A DNA stretch of 64,000 bases from Chrysophaeum taylorii (GCA_029834535.1 JAQMWT010000424.1:56419-120418); one strand, 5' to 3'. Shown: positions 20,915 through 31,582, counted from the first letter of the stretch. Program-made: numbers and translations. Notes: a model not told the origin generated them from the letters alone.

Positions 20915-23162
20915 TCACTCCGAGGAGGCGCTTTGATTTGAGGGTATGTGGAGTTGGGCAACGAGGATGTCGGCGTCGTCGTTGCCGGTGGTGAGGATGA
21001 TGTCGTAGTCCCCCGGGAAGAGGGCGCGGGTGCCGGCGGAATCGACGAGCGCGAGGGCAGTTACCGGGATATCGAAGCGGACGTCGGCGGCGCGGCCAGC
21101 CCCGAGTCTGAGGCGGTCGAAGTCGATGAGCTGCTTGAAAGGGAGCGGGGCGTCGGTGGCTGGTCGGGTGGTGGGTCGGAAGTAGACCTGGACGACCTCG
21201 TCGGCGTCGACGGGTCCGAGGTTGGAGAGGCGGGCGTCGACGCGGACGGCGGCGGTGTTTTTCGAGGAAAGGTCCAAGCGGAGAACGGGGGAAAGGCGCG
21301 ACAATTGAAAGGTGGCGTAGTTGAGTCCGCGGCCAAAGGGAAAGGTGATGGGACCGCCGTAGTATCGGTAGCCTCGGTTCTTGAAGGACATGTTGGCTAC
21401 GTCGACGACGTCGACGTAGCTCGCCGGGTAGAGGGTGTAGGGAAGCTTGCCAAATTTGCCGTCGTTGTCGCCGTAGAGGGCGTCGACAATAACCGATCCG
21501 GGGTCGAGCCCAACGCCCGGGATGAAGGCATCGATGAGGGCGTCGACGCCGTCGATCCAGTCGTCGACGCTATACTGGTTTCCCATCACGAGGACGGCGA
21601 CTTTCGGGACGTCGACGGCGGCTGCTACTGCTTTGACGAGATAAGGCTGGACGCCCGGGAGGGAAATGTTGCGGAGGTCCTCTGTTTCGTCGACCGTTTC
21701 GAGGCCGGCCCCCAATGCGAAAACGACCGCGTCGGCCTCGAGGGCGGCTCGGACGGCGTCGGCGACGTAGCTCTCGTCGTCCGAGGTGATGTTCCGCGCG
21801 CCGGGGGCCGAGAAGGCGGGTTTGAGGGACTCGTTCAAGGTTCGCACGCAGTCGTAGTCTCCCTTGTAGCCGCCTCCCATAAGGCTTCCCGCCACGCAGG
21901 GGCCAATCGTAATGGGTCCGACGAGCTCGTCTCTGACAAAACCCAAGGGACCGATCAGAGCTATTTTCGCGTCCTTCGCGAGCGGGAGCGCGCCGTCGTC
22001 GTTCTTGAGGAGAACGAGGGACTGGGCCGCAACGTCGCGGGCCGCCGCGGCCCTGTCCTCGGGATAGTCCGGAAGCGTCAGATTGTCGTCGTCGTCGAAG
22101 AGGCCGACGTCGAAGAGCGGTCGCATCGCGTTCCGGAAGGCGGCCTCGACGACCTCGCGGGTCGTCTCGCCCGCCTCGATAGCCTCGGGGATTGCGTCGT
22201 AGGTGTGGCCACAATCAAGGTCGGTGCCGTTGTTGAGCGCGAGGGCCGAGGCCTGGGCGTCGGAATTTGCCAAACGAAAGTCGTCGACGAGGTCGCCGAC
22301 GGCGTCGCAATCGGATTCGACGAAGCCGCGCATGCCCCACTCGTCTCGCGCCAGCGACGCGAGACCGGAATTCGCGCAGCTCGGGCGCCCGTTCACAGCG
22401 TTGTAGCTGCACATGTACGCCGGCGCCCTGGCGTCTCTAATGGTTCGCTCGAAGGGGATCGCGTACGAGTCGGTCCAATCGAACGCCGAGACGATCGCGT
22501 TAAAGCTCTTGCGACCGTCGGTCTCGTAGTCGGCGTTCGTCTCGAGATCGTACGCCGCAAAGTGCTTGACTTCTGCGACTACCTTGGAGGCCTCGAGCCC
22601 CCGCACCACCCTCACCCCGAACTCGGCGGTCAGGTACGGGTCTTCCGACGCCGCCTCGTCCGACCTTCCCCACCGCGGATCGCGCATCAAATTCACCATC
22701 GGGCACCGGACGCTCGGTCCGACGGGCCTTTCGGACTTGGCGAGCCCCCCGCGCATCGCCCAGAGCCGCGCCTCGACCCCGATCACCCGTCCCATCGCCT
22801 CGAACGCGCTCCTGTTGAACGTCGCGACCACCCCTTGAGAAATGGGAAAGTACGTCGGAATCTGGACGGATCCGTCGTACTCCAACGGGTACGCCTCGAG
22901 CCCGCGCACCGCCTCGACGCGGTAGTTGAACTCGGGCAGCCCGATTTCTTCCACAGAGGGCACCACGCCGTCCGACTGGAGCCGTGCGGCGAGCTCGCTA
23001 TTCGACAGTCGCCCCGAGAGGTCCAGGAGACGCGCTTCGGTCGACAGATTCTTCCAACAATACGGCAAGGCCCGCGCGCTCGCGTTCAGGCACCCCTGCC
23101 CATAGTACGTCGTCGCAGCACTCTTTGAAGAAGAAGAAGAAGAAGAAGAAGAAGAAGAAGAA

Positions 23163-23193
<31 letters not shown>

Positions 23194-23212
23194 ACAACAA
23201 CATAATAATCAT
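20915..23212 (-). CDS. Glycoside hydrolase family 3 (beta-xylosidase/beta-glucosidase type), secreted
   Basis: 765 residues. A signal sequence (MIIMLLF plus Ala run) is followed by a poly-Ser tract encoded by GAA/TTC repeats. The GH3 barrel domain contains NLMRDPRWGR, SEDPYLTAEFGVRVVRGL, VKHFAAYDLE and the nucleophile segment RGFVESDCDAV (Asp near residue 300). The second sandwich domain has AAQSLVLLKNDDGALPL. The end is a fibronectin III-like domain (VVQVYFRP). The plant/fungal beta-xylosidase subgroup (SYNAVNGRPSCAN) is the closest fit. It should release terminal xylose, arabinose or glucose from oligosaccharides in the secretory path or outside the cell. Its ATG is only 13 bp past the stop of the DZIP1-like gene, so its promoter must overlap that gene. 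Confidence 0.92.
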
Positions 23213-23225
23213 TCCGATGTTGTGA

Positions 23226-25325
23226 TCATAGGGGTCTTCTTAGTTCCGTTAAGAGCTCGGCGCGCTCTTCAACGGCCGCCTCGAGCCGCGCTATGGCCCT
23301 CGAAACGCTCGACGGGAGCCCGTCGCACACGGCGCTGAGGTCGCGCCGCACCCGCGATACCATATCCTCGTCCAACCCCGGGCACTTGTCGACGGCCTCG
23401 ACGAGGCTAGCCAGGGCCTCGACGCGCACCTCGAGCTTGGCGACCTCGGCCTGGCTCAAGCTCGACAAACCATCACCACGCGACCGCCACCTCGCCTGCC
23501 GCGCGCTCACGCCGTCCTCGATGCGGGCCGCGCGGACGCGAGCCTCGGGGGACCTCGCAATCTCGCCGGCGCACCGACGGATTTCCGCCAGCTCGGACGC
23601 TCGTGCCTCGGACGCCGGTTTCGCGCGCCGCGACACCTCGCACGCGCAATCCCCCGCATCGCTCGCGTTCCGGAGGTCTGCGATGGTACCCAAGTCCAGC
23701 CCGGTCGACCGCCGCTTGAACCGGAGCCGCTCCGGCTCGACACTGCTGTCGATCTCCGATGCCACCGCCTCGAGCAGATCCTCCGCCGCGTCGTCCGCCT
23801 CCACCTCCACTTCGACCTCCGACAGCACACCATCCTCGTCGTCGTCGTCGTCGAATTCCACCAGCACGCACCGCAGCGTCCACGACAACGCCGCCGCCTC
23901 CTCCTGGTGCTTGGGTGACGCCGGACGACTTGCCGGCCGGCTCTCGTCCTCGAACTCGAGTACGGGGGGAGCCTCCTCGTCGCGCTGCGGCGGCGCGACG
24001 GGCTGTGCGGGGGGCGTCTCCAGCGTGTTGACGCTCCTGCTGGTCGTCTTCACTACCATTGGCGGCGGCTGCTGCTGCTGGAGCTTGTCGACCAAGGCGA
24101 CCATTCGCTGCTCGAGCCTCTCCATCTGTTCGCGGAGACGGCGCTCGGCCTCCTCGCGGTTCTCGGTAGTGGACGCCTCCCTGGCATCGGCCGCCCGGGG
24201 AGTCTCGTCGTCGTTCCGAGGAGGCATCCGCCCACAATCGTCGTCGTCGTAATCGTCGTCGTCGTCCTCCAAGGGGCCGGCAAAGCACCGCGGAGTTTCG
24301 CGGCTCGCGGTGCTCCGGAGCGACGAGAGCTGCGTCTGCAGCTGGACCGCCATCTCCGAGCGAATCGAGGCCTCGAGCTCGGCGATTCGACGGTCGAGGA
24401 AATCGCCATCACTCACAGGCTTGCTGGGCTCGCACGACAGGACGAGGAGCGTGTCGCCGTGCTCGACGCCGGTGCTCGCGAGGACGACGTCCGGCGCGAG
24501 CTCCTGGCCCCGGTGGACGAGCCTCACGTCGCCCGGGAGCCGCGCGCACAGGTCGCCGGCTGTGGCGTCAAATCCGACGACGTGGCGCGTGCACGCGCCC
24601 GTCGTCGACGAGAGGTAGAGCGTGAGCTCGGCCCGGCCCTGTCGAGCCGGACGCTCGACGACCACCCGGGGCTCTTCGTCCTCGTCGGACGGCTCGGACG
24701 GCTCGGAGGGCGGCGCGCGCAGCTTCTCCCTTGTAGCGCGGTGCACGCCGGAGTGGTGGTGCATGTCCCTCGAAGAGGAAGGGCAGCGCTTCGCGTTCGC
24801 CAGCAGCGACTCGTAGGTGCGCATCGCGGCGCGCTTCGCCTTGGTCTCGGCCTTGAGCGCGTGGAGGCGCGCGTCGTGCTCCTTGATCTTGAATTTGTAG
24901 CGCTGGATGCGCTCGTGCGCGGATCGGCACTTAGTCTTTGACCTCTCCAACCCCTCGGCCAAAACATCCTGGACGTTAAGAAGATACTCGATCGTGAGCT
25001 GCGCGAGGCGAAAGATCTTAACAAAGGCCGCGTCACCGGGCGTCAATCCGAGAGGCCGTGTCACCGACTTGGAGATGTCGCCGTAGGTTAGCACCTCCAA
25101 GTGCTGCTGGAGCGCCTCAATGTCCACTTCGCGCTGGATACGCTCGAGGTCCACCGACGCGATCACCTCGAGGTCGATCGCCTTGTACCGCTCGGCGAAG
25201 TAGAAGCTCCGCGAGGCGAGGAGGTCCCCCGCGCAGTCCCGCTGGTCCTCCAAGCTGTTCGGCGCGCCGTGGCCCACGTACTTGGATTCGAGCGGCGGGA
25301 TAGACGACGACTCATCGCAAGACAT
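23226..25325 (-). CDS. DZIP1-like N-terminal domain fused to ubiquitin-like domains
   Basis: 699 residues. Residues about 40-170 match the DZIP1/Iguana N-terminal domain: YKAIDLEVIASVDLERIQRE, IEALQQHLEVLTYGDI, and KIFRLAQLTIEYLLNVQDVL followed by coiled coil. DZIP1 proteins act at ciliary appendages and the transition zone. The C2H2 finger that normally follows is degenerate (CPSSS...MHHHSGVH). A ubiquitin-like fold follows at about 245-315 (AELTLYLSS...RLVHRGQELAPD...GDTLLVL). After acidic and coiled stretches a second possible one lies at about 500-590 (RCVLVEFDDD...ERLRFKRR). The C-terminal helical region resembles a bundle. The fusion is unfamiliar. A TTTATAAA sequence lies 21 bp before the ATG, too near to serve this start comfortably. 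Confidence 0.75.
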   Translation of the reverse strand: MSCDESSSIPPLESKYVGHGAPNSLEDQRDCAGDLLASRSFYFAERYKAIDLEVIASVDLERIQREVDIEALQQHLEVLTYGDISKSVTRPLGLTPGDAAFVKIFRLAQLTIEYLLNVQDVLAEGLERSKTKCRSAHERIQRYKFKIKEHDARLHALKAETKAKRAAMRTYESLLANAKRCPSSSRDMHHHSGVHRATREKLRAPPSEPSEPSDEDEEPRVVVERPARQGRAELTLYLSSTTGACTRHVVGFDATAGDLCARLPGDVRLVHRGQELAPDVVLASTGVEHGDTLLVLSCEPSKPVSDGDFLDRRIAELEASIRSEMAVQLQTQLSSLRSTASRETPRCFAGPLEDDDDDYDDDDCGRMPPRNDDETPRAADAREASTTENREEAERRLREQMERLEQRMVALVDKLQQQQPPPMVVKTTSRSVNTLETPPAQPVAPPQRDEEAPPVLEFEDESRPASRPASPKHQEEAAALSWTLRCVLVEFDDDDDEDGVLSEVEVEVEADDAAEDLLEAVASEIDSSVEPERLRFKRRSTGLDLGTIADLRNASDAGDCACEVSRRAKPASEARASELAEIRRCAGEIARSPEARVRAARIEDGVSARQARWRSRGDGLSSLSQAEVAKLEVRVEALASLVEAVDKCPGLDEDMVSRVRRDLSAVCDGLPSSVSRAIARLEAAVEERAELLTELRRPL

Positions 25326-25928
25326 GACGCCGCAAAACTGCTGCGTTTATAAAGTTCGGGCCGTTGTGGATGGATGGACAGTCCATTCATTCATTCATTC
25401 ATTCACGGGGGGGTAGAATTAATTTTTTGATACAGAAGCACTGCCTTGTCGCCCCCCCCTACTAGGTATATGTATATGTGTCCAGAACGAAGAAGTTGAA
25501 GGAGAGGACTAACTAACTAACTAACTATCTCCCAAGCGCATTGGAGCCAGGCCGGATCGACAGGAGCCAGTCCGCGGAATCACGGGCCTGTAGTAGACGA
25601 GGAGCGCCGAAAGGTCGGTCGGCGGAGAGTGACCATCAAGCTTGTCGCCATGCGACGAGGAGACCGCGATGTGACTGAAAACCAACTCGTCGATAACCCT
25701 CCGTCTTCGCCCCCCGGCCATACCACCGCGAACGTTCCGGCTGCCAGCCAACCGGCCCGGCCCGCCCGGGAGGCGAATAGGTGCGCACCCCCCACGCCGG
25801 GAGTTCGTTGAAGAAGAGGGTCTTCATGAAAACCGCAAGGCCCGTGCACGGGGGGGGGGGGGCGGATTTCGGATTTCGGATTTCGGATTTCGAAAGATTT
25901 CGAAAGATTTCGAAAGAAAAACTACGTC
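25326..25928. other. Intergenic region with microsatellites
   Basis: Holds ATTC repeats (about 25384-25405), a G/C homopolymer pair, AACT repeats (about 25509-25527), a G12 run near 25850, and GGATTTC then GAAAGATTTC repeats (25862-25918) ending 10 bp before the gyrase stop. No coding signal seen. Confidence 0.7.
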
Positions 25929-28622
25929 TCAATCATCATCGAGGTCGAGGAGGTCCGGGGGGACGACGGAGACTTGGGCGACCTTGTCGTCGCCGTTGAC
26001 TGTTTGTTGTTCGGGCGAAGTGGGTGAGTTTGGACGCTGGACCAAAACGCCCGTGGCCGCTCTCCCCTGGATAGAAATGGTGTCGGCTCGGGTCCTGACG
26101 ATGAGGCCTCTCTTGGTGGAAATGACGACCTCGTCCCCCGGGCGGCAGCAGCAGAGTCCCGCGAGGGAATCGTCGTCGGTTTTAAACTTTGAAATTTGCA
26201 TGCCCATGGTGCCGCGTTTGGTAATTTTGAGGTCGCGGATGTTGAGGCGCTTGCCGTAGCCGGCAGCGGTGAGGACGAGGGCGTGCTCGTGGGCGTCGGT
26301 GTTGTCGCAGACGTCCATCGCGACGATCTCGTCGTCGTCGTGTTTTAGTTTCATGGCGCGAACGCCGCGAGTTTTCCTGGAGGTAGGCGTGAGCTGCGTG
26401 GTGGAAAATCTGGCGAATTGTCCGGATTTCGAGGCGACGATGATGGTGTCGTCGTCGCCGCAGAGCTTGACCCAGCCGACGGCGTCGCCGTCGTTCAAGG
26501 TTAGGGCGATGAGGCCCCGAGCGCTCATCGATTCGGTAAAGACGTCGAGGGGCGTCTTTTTGATGAGGCCCTTGCGCGTCAGGATGACGAGGTAGTTCTT
26601 GTGGTGCTCGGGAGCGGACGAAACGGCGACGACGCCGCTGAGCCTGGGCTTGGCCTGGATGCCGGGGATGACGCGCGGGAGCGGGACGCCCTTGGCCTGA
26701 CGGGTGGAAGCGGAGAGCTTGAAGGCGCGGACACCGTAGGCGACCCCCGTCGAGGCGATGCAGAGGAGGGTGTCGTGGTCGTGGCAGGAGAGGACGTGGT
26801 CGAGGCGGGTTCGACTCGCCGCGGCCGACTTGCCGCGTCCGCCTCGGGCCTGGGCTCGAAACTCGTCGAGCGGGACGCGCTTGATGTAGCCGTCGCGGGA
26901 GACGAGGATGGCGGACCTCGAGTTTTCGATCACGTCCTCTTCGCGCGCTCCAAGGATGGCGTCTGCGACGATCTCGGTGCGGCGCGGGCGCGAGAACTCG
27001 GCTTTGACGGCCTCGACCTCTCGGATAATCTCGTCGTAGACGGCGGCGTCGACCGTCAAGAGTTCCCGGAGGGATTTTACCTCGGCCTCGAGGGCCGCGT
27101 GCTCGTCGTCGAGTTTTGCACCCTCGAGATTCGTCAGCCTCGAGAGCTGGAGCCTCAGAACGGAGTCGGCCTGCGCGTCCGAGAGGCGGCGCCCCGAGAG
27201 CGGCGGGTTCTTCGAGGTCAACGCGGCCTTGGCGTCGGCAGGCGTCTGCGAGGTCCGGAGGACCTGGAGCAGCGCGTCGGCGTTGTCGCGGGCGATCTGG
27301 AGGCCCTCCACGACGTGCATGCGACGCGCCTTCTCGCGCTCGTTGCGCTCGGCGCGGCGGCGCACGCATTCGAACCGAAACGCGAGCCACGCGTCGAGGA
27401 TGCGCTCGAGGGTCATCTTCGCCGGCTGGCGCCCGTCGGCGTCGACGGCGACGACGTTCGCGGCAAAAGACGTCTGGAGCCGCGTGTTCTGGAACAAGGC
27501 GGCCCGCACGAGCTCGGGGTTGGCGTCCTTCTTGAGCTCGTAGACGACCCTCATCCCGTCTCTCCCCGACTCGTCTCTGAGGTCGGCGATCCCCTCGAGC
27601 TTTTTCTGGTCGACGAGGCTCGCCGTCTTTGCCAGGAGTTCCGCCTTGGGAACCTGGTACGGCAGCTCGGTCGCAACGATGACGGGCCGGCCCTTTTTTG
27701 TAGTTTCGAGGTGGGTGCGCGCGCGAACGACGACGCTCCCTTGTCCCGTCGCGTACGCGCTCGCGACGCCGTCGAGGCCCATGATGAGGCCGCCGGTAGG
27801 AAAGTCGGGGGCGGGCAGGAAGCTTCGCAGCTTTTCGAGCTTGAGCTTCTCGCCCTTCTTCCTTGCCGTTGCCAGCGCGAGCGTCGCGTCGCACACCTCG
27901 CCCAGGTTGTGGGGCGGGATGTTCGTGGCCATGCCTACGGCGATTCCCGACGCGCCGTTCACCAACAAAAGCGGGACGCGCGAAGGGAGGACCCGCGCCT
28001 CGCTCTCCGAGCCGTCAAAGTTCTTCACCAACGGCACGCACAGCTCCTCCGACACCGAGAGATCTTGCGGGTTGAGCAGAGCTTCGAACGCGAACCGCGT
28101 CAGCTTGCACTCGGTGTATCGCATCGCCGCCGCCGGGTCCGCGTCCACAGACCCAAAATTCCCGTGCCCGTCGATCAGTCGCTCCGACATCACGAAATCC
28201 TGGGCCATGCGGACGAGCGCCTCGTACACGGACGCGTCGCCGTGCGGGTGGTACTTTCCCAGCACCTCGCCCACCACGCGCGCGCACTTCCGGTACTGCG
28301 ACCGCGGCACGAGCCCGAGGTCCCGCATCCCAAACAAGATGCGCCGGTGCACGGGCTTCAGTCCGTCCCGCACGTCGGGCAACGCGCGACCCAGCAACGT
28401 CGAAAGAGCGTACCGCATGAACGACTCGGACATCTCTGTCTCGAGCGACACCGAATCCACGCCCGACGGCAACGGCGGCGGCGGCGGCGACGCTGCAAAT
28501 CCCGCCGGCGACGACGGCATTTGTGTCACGACCCGTTTCTTCTTCGCGAACCCCCGCACGGCCGGCACGAGCAGCCCGCGGACGCTCCGGACCCCCGCAA
28601 ACAGCACGACCACCGAGATCAT
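25929..28622 (-). CDS. gyrA: DNA gyrase subunit A, probably organelle-targeted
   Basis: 897 residues from the ATG at 28622; a longer open frame begins only at TTG. Gyrase A cuts and passes DNA for organelle chromosome supercoiling. Seen: MRYALSTLLGRALPDVRDGL, KYHPHGDASVYEALVRMAQDF, GNFGSVDADPAAAMRYTE with the catalytic Tyr, ILDAWLAFR, and a GyrA box QARGGRGK at the start of the C-terminal beta-pinwheel, which distinguishes gyrase from topoisomerase IV. The first 60 residues are a hydrophobic segment (MISVVVLFAGVRSVRGLLVP) then basic RGFAKKKRVV, fitting a bipartite plastid or a mitochondrial presequence. The partner gyrB is not in the window. No intron. Confidence 0.93.
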   Translation of the reverse strand: MISVVVLFAGVRSVRGLLVPAVRGFAKKKRVVTQMPSSPAGFAASPPPPPLPSGVDSVSLETEMSESFMRYALSTLLGRALPDVRDGLKPVHRRILFGMRDLGLVPRSQYRKCARVVGEVLGKYHPHGDASVYEALVRMAQDFVMSERLIDGHGNFGSVDADPAAAMRYTECKLTRFAFEALLNPQDLSVSEELCVPLVKNFDGSESEARVLPSRVPLLLVNGASGIAVGMATNIPPHNLGEVCDATLALATARKKGEKLKLEKLRSFLPAPDFPTGGLIMGLDGVASAYATGQGSVVVRARTHLETTKKGRPVIVATELPYQVPKAELLAKTASLVDQKKLEGIADLRDESGRDGMRVVYELKKDANPELVRAALFQNTRLQTSFAANVVAVDADGRQPAKMTLERILDAWLAFRFECVRRRAERNEREKARRMHVVEGLQIARDNADALLQVLRTSQTPADAKAALTSKNPPLSGRRLSDAQADSVLRLQLSRLTNLEGAKLDDEHAALEAEVKSLRELLTVDAAVYDEIIREVEAVKAEFSRPRRTEIVADAILGAREEDVIENSRSAILVSRDGYIKRVPLDEFRAQARGGRGKSAAASRTRLDHVLSCHDHDTLLCIASTGVAYGVRAFKLSASTRQAKGVPLPRVIPGIQAKPRLSGVVAVSSAPEHHKNYLVILTRKGLIKKTPLDVFTESMSARGLIALTLNDGDAVGWVKLCGDDDTIIVASKSGQFARFSTTQLTPTSRKTRGVRAMKLKHDDDEIVAMDVCDNTDAHEHALVLTAAGYGKRLNIRDLKITKRGTMGMQISKFKTDDDSLAGLCCCRPGDEVVISTKRGLIVRTRADTISIQGRAATGVLVQRPNSPTSPEQQTVNGDDKVAQVSVVPPDLLDLDDD

Positions 28623-28928
28623 CTCATAAATGAACTCGAATAATAATAATAATAACCCTTCCTTCAATACCGACCGACGACGGACGGTATGGGGTTTTTT
28701 TTTTTAAGGCTTTAATAATTAAGTTTCAGTAATAATAAATAATAACTAACCATATAACCCTCCCTCGAGAACAGACGAACGAAAGAAAGAAGAATGCACT
28801 AGTTGTATCATCAGCGCCAGATGGCCGGTCGCCCTCGCACGTTCCTTCTTCGTCTCCTGGCGTAAGCAACAACGAGAAGAGGTCTTCTTCTTCTTCTTCT
28901 TCTTGTTCTTCTTCAGCTTGGCGACAAG
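28623..28928. promoter_or_regulatory. Divergent intergenic region of gyrase A and lactate permease
   Basis: 306 bp, AT-rich in the first half (TAATAATTAAG, AATAATAAATAATAAC) with TAA/TTC repeats. A TTC run (28883-28917) ends 12 bp before the permease ATG. No defined element beyond these tracts. Confidence 0.45.
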
Positions 28929-30668
28929 ATGGCCGGGTTCTGGGACGTGTTTTTCGGGCTCGCGCCCATCGGACTCCTGATCGCGCTGACGTTCAAGGGA
29001 CTCCCGACGAGCACGACGCTGCCCGTGGCTGCCATCGCCTTGTACCTGGTCGCGTTGATATATTTCAAATACGAAGCGAACCTGATGAATGCGTACGTGG
29101 TGAAGGGGCTCGGCGACTCTTTGACGACAATCGCGATTGTTTTCGGCGCGATCTGCCTCTTCGAGGCGCTCAAGATGACGGGAGCCCTCGACTGGCTCAC
29201 GTCCAAGCTCCGCGAATTTTCCCGCGGCGCGCAGGCCGCCCAGGTCTTTCTGATCGCCTGGGCTTTTGCGTACCTGATCGAAGGGTGCAGCGGCTTTGGG
29301 ACCCCCACGGCCCTCGCGGCCCCGCTATTGGTGGAAATGGGCTACGACCCGCAAGCCGCCGTCGTCTGCTGTCTGGTCATGAACACGCTCGCGACCCCGT
29401 TTGGGGCGGCCGGGACCCCGATCTGGTTCGGGCTGGACGGCCTCGCCGACGACGACAACCTCCAGATCGTGGGCTTCTGGGCGCAGGCTGTGTGCCTGAC
29501 GGCCGCGCACGCTGTCCCTCTGCTCGCGGCCGCGGCGCTCGTTCCCGCGTCCGCGCTCGCATCGAGCTGGCGCACGATCGCCGTATGCATCTATTCGTGC
29601 GCGGGCGTCGCCTTCGCCGTGAGCGCGTTTTCCTACGAACTTCCTACTCTTCTGGGAGGCGGCGTCGGCTTGGTCGTCTCGGCGCTCTACGTCAAGACGA
29701 CCAACACGCCGCCCGACAAATTCCTGAAGGAAATCGTCGACTCCCTGCGATCGGCGACCGGCTCTTTCCGCGACCGCGCGCTCGCGCGACGAGAGCCTAC
29801 GCGCGTCGACGAAAAAGACGACGATCGTCCCGCGCCCGTCGACTTGGTTAGGGAAGAGAGCCTCATCACGATGGAGATCGAGGAAAACCCTCCGGACGAC
29901 GACGAGGAGAACCCTCCTCCTACCTGGAAGTACGTATTTCCTTTAGCGATGGTCGTCTTCTTCCTGACGCTCACTCGGTTTCCTATTATCGACATCAAGG
30001 ACGAGCTCAAATCGCAGCGACCCAAGGCCAGGGTGCGCCTCGGGTCCCTCGGTGAATTCTGGCTCTCGTCGGCTTTAGTGGTCGGCCTCTCCGACGTATA
30101 CAGAGAGCCGGTGTCCACGACCTTTGAAATCCTCTACGTCCCCGCCTTCCTCCCCTTCTTTATGGTCTCCGTCGCGACGCTCTACGTCTTTGGCATGATC
30201 AGTCAGACCCCCCTCCTTTTGAAAAAAACCTGGGCTCGTACCGCCTCCGTCATCCTCCCGATTGCCTCCGCCCTCGTCCTCGCCTCTCTCATGCGAGCCG
30301 GCGTCGCCGCCGACCTCTCGAGACCAATGATGTCCTCTTTTGGCAAAGCGGGCTGGATTCTTGTCACCCCCCTCTTCGGGGTCTTGGGCAGCTTCTTCTC
30401 GGGGAGCACCACCGTCTCTAACCTCACCTTTGGCTCGATCCAACTCCTCGCGGCCGACCGCCTCGGTCTCAACAAACTCCACCTCCTCGCCCTCCAGACG
30501 GTCGGCGCCACCATCGGCAACTGTATCTGCCTCCAAAACATCATCCAGGCCAAGGCGGTCGTCGGCCTCACGACCCTCGAGTCGGTCTTCATCAAACACA
30601 CCTTCAAACCGGCCCTCCTCTTCGTCGGCTTCGCCTGGATCTGGGGCTTCATCCTCCTCGCTCTCTAG
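28929..30668 (+). CDS. LctP-family lactate permease
   Basis: 579 residues, about 12 hydrophobic helices. The signature AYLIEGCSGFGTPTALAAPL, followed by MNTLATPFGAAGTPIWFGL, identifies the lactate permease family (LctP/LldP, TC 2.A.14). Near the end, FFSGSTTVSNLTFGSIQ and NCICLQNIIQAKAVVGL are also family hallmarks. It imports lactate or related 2-hydroxy acids with protons across the plasma or an organelle membrane. A hydrophilic acidic loop (about 275-335, rich in Asp/Glu/Pro) splits the two halves. The family is chiefly bacterial; the gene has the same GC-rich codon use as its neighbours, so any transfer is old. Confidence 0.9.
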   Translation: MAGFWDVFFGLAPIGLLIALTFKGLPTSTTLPVAAIALYLVALIYFKYEANLMNAYVVKGLGDSLTTIAIVFGAICLFEALKMTGALDWLTSKLREFSRGAQAAQVFLIAWAFAYLIEGCSGFGTPTALAAPLLVEMGYDPQAAVVCCLVMNTLATPFGAAGTPIWFGLDGLADDDNLQIVGFWAQAVCLTAAHAVPLLAAAALVPASALASSWRTIAVCIYSCAGVAFAVSAFSYELPTLLGGGVGLVVSALYVKTTNTPPDKFLKEIVDSLRSATGSFRDRALARREPTRVDEKDDDRPAPVDLVREESLITMEIEENPPDDDEENPPPTWKYVFPLAMVVFFLTLTRFPIIDIKDELKSQRPKARVRLGSLGEFWLSSALVVGLSDVYREPVSTTFEILYVPAFLPFFMVSVATLYVFGMISQTPLLLKKTWARTASVILPIASALVLASLMRAGVAADLSRPMMSSFGKAGWILVTPLFGVLGSFFSGSTTVSNLTFGSIQLLAADRLGLNKLHLLALQTVGATIGNCICLQNIIQAKAVVGLTTLESVFIKHTFKPALLFVGFAWIWGFILLAL

Positions 30669-31362
30669 GCTTCTTTTGACGCGACAGACTCTCTTCCCGA
30701 TTTTTTCTCCTCGCGACGGCGGCGGGATTATTGATGTCTTGACTCTCTCCCCGTTTTCCTTTGCTTAATAACGGCGGCAAGGTGTGTGGGAGATCGTCGC
30801 ATTATCAACCGCGTCTATATATGACCACCACCTTGTCATTTTTTTTTTTTTCCCGAGTTGCTCAAGCTGCTGCTGCTGCTGCTGCTGCGAAAGCGCAAGG
30901 GCCACGCGCTGGGGGCAGCTCGTTTCTCGAGCAAACTAGTCCTGCGGGGGGCGGGTTGAGGCGGGCGGCTTGTGGCGGGCGAGCGGGAACGCCAGCTTCT
31001 TCTTCTTAGGGCTTACCCTACCTCTTACGGCGGCTTACCCCACCTCCTTTTCCTTACCCTCCTTGGACGTCACCTCCATAAGGAGTCTCTTTTACCATCA
31101 TAAACGAACGATCTCCCAGCCTTAAGTGATAAAGAGGTCATGGCGGCGAGTGACTGTTGTGGCGACGAGCGAGGTGTACCCCCGACTACCTACCTCGAAG
31201 TGCACGAGAGCGCAGACGTGTCTAGGTGAGCCCCCCCGGGCTAATAATGATAAGTGTGGTGAGTCACTCGCAACGGCGGAAAACAACAAGAAGGGCTCCT
31301 TTCCTTTCCTTTCCTTTCCTTTCCTTTCTCCGGCCTTTCCCCAATAATAATACAACATCGCC
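30669..31362. other. Intergenic region before the copia array
   Basis: Contains a CTG7 run (30866-30888), a T12 run and a TTTCC pentanucleotide repeat (about 31300-31330). No gene recognised. Confidence 0.6.
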
Positions 31363-31460
31363 TGTTACAACTGGAATGGGGCGTTAGACTTGCGATAAGG
31401 GAATGACGTTGGGATACTAGATACGTGGTGCAGAGGTAAGTGTCATAGCTTCGTCACACA
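31363..31460 (-). repeat. Copia LTR 1 (3' LTR of element A)
   Basis: 98 bp, TG...CA. Differs from LTR 2 at scattered positions (for example GTTAGACTTGCG against GTTACTCTAGCG). Confidence 0.8.
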
Positions 31461-31582
31461 GGTGCTGGAAAAGAAAGAAAAGGAAAAAAGGGGTCCTCAC
31501 ACAGGTGCTGGAAAAGAAAAACGGAGAAGGAAAAAGGGGTAAGTGAGACGCTCACAGAGGAGAAGCTTTGAGGAGGACGTCA

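Noticed and set aside
25346-25353. TTTATAAA as TATA box of the DZIP1-like gene
   Set aside because: It is only 21 bp from the ATG, so a transcript starting 30 bp downstream would miss the start codon.
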